DNA of 64,000 nt from Apostichopus parvimensis. Taxonomy: Eukaryota; Echinodermata; Holothuroidea; Aspidochirotida; Stichopodidae. Below, piece after piece: positions 63,787-64,000 of the stretch; the stretch's first letter is position 1; each line of letters opens with the position of its first letter. Below the pieces are notes generated by a model. That model was not told where the DNA came from and did not search any database. It saw nothing but the letters and a program-made list of their open reading frames with translations. Both the position numbers and the translations under genes were made by a program. The stretch lies in assembly GCA_000934455.1 (NCBI GenBank), contig KN883682.1, positions 156,970 through 220,969 on the forward strand. Direction: 5' to 3'.

Positions 63787-64000
63787 TTTCATTCACGTTG
63801 ATAAAAATAATTAACATTTTGCGTCATTTGGAACTAAATATATTATAATATTGAATTGAAAAAGTCGGAGAAAGTAACTAACTGAATTTGCTTTCAATTG
63901 TGATAATAGCAATAAATAATAGGAAGGTGACATTTTTCATGAATTGTCACTTGAATACACCGTTAGTTTAGTACTGCAGCTTGAAGATGGGAGTATTGTT

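Noticed and set aside
1-64000. CRISPR arrays, operons and bacterial-type signals
   Set aside because: Spliced genes, SINE and LINE show an animal genome; no such structures seen.

Overview
This is an animal genome scaffold window: AT-rich, intron-rich, with GT-AG introns, three assembly gaps (N at 10854-11113, 27524-27933, 43478-43672) and many transposon fossils. The mix of NACHT, Ig, and ZU5-UPA genes, an L2-type LINE, a tRNA-derived SINE, a Penelope-like element and hAT/CACTA-like DNA elements suggests an invertebrate deuterostome, perhaps an echinoderm such as a sea cucumber. That assignment is inference; no marker gene fixes it.

Layout. (1) 1-13.2 kb holds no gene I can defend, only a possible stray exon at 401-457 and some degenerate repeats. 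(2) 13,366-21,934, minus strand: a nine-exon gene whose splice phases close perfectly into a 1,109-residue protein made of a signal peptide, four Ig-like domains, one membrane helix, a basic stop-transfer stretch and a cytoplasmic NACHT NTPase. Its introns hold an 818-bp near-perfect palindrome built from two Penelope-like 3' ends and a small hairpin element; a 64-bp tandem duplication copies one of its splice donors. (3) 26,627-26,957, plus strand: a lone signal peptide plus Ig exon pointing away from that gene. (4) 27-39 kb is gene-poor and full of small DNA elements, including one hAT-like element nested inside another. (5) 39,506 to at least 61,994, minus strand: a long gene, open at its 5' end, of about 25 exons. 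Its N-terminal part is a coiled coil made largely of repeated 126-nt exons (42 residues, six heptads each); its C-terminal part is two successive ZU5-UPA modules, without a death domain in the window. (6) A 4.9-kb CACTA-like element (48,333-53,243) sits in one intron of this gene and contains a SAM-like first exon of its own. (7) 62.3-63.8 kb is a 5'-truncated L2-type LINE.

How they may work together (inference): the first gene looks like a cell-surface recognition receptor joined directly to an NLR-type signalling ATPase. The second carries the ZU5-UPA pair that forms the FIIND of NLRP1/CARD8 and the core of PIDD and UNC5 signalling. Two such innate-immune-type architectures within 30 kb make this a plausible immune locus.
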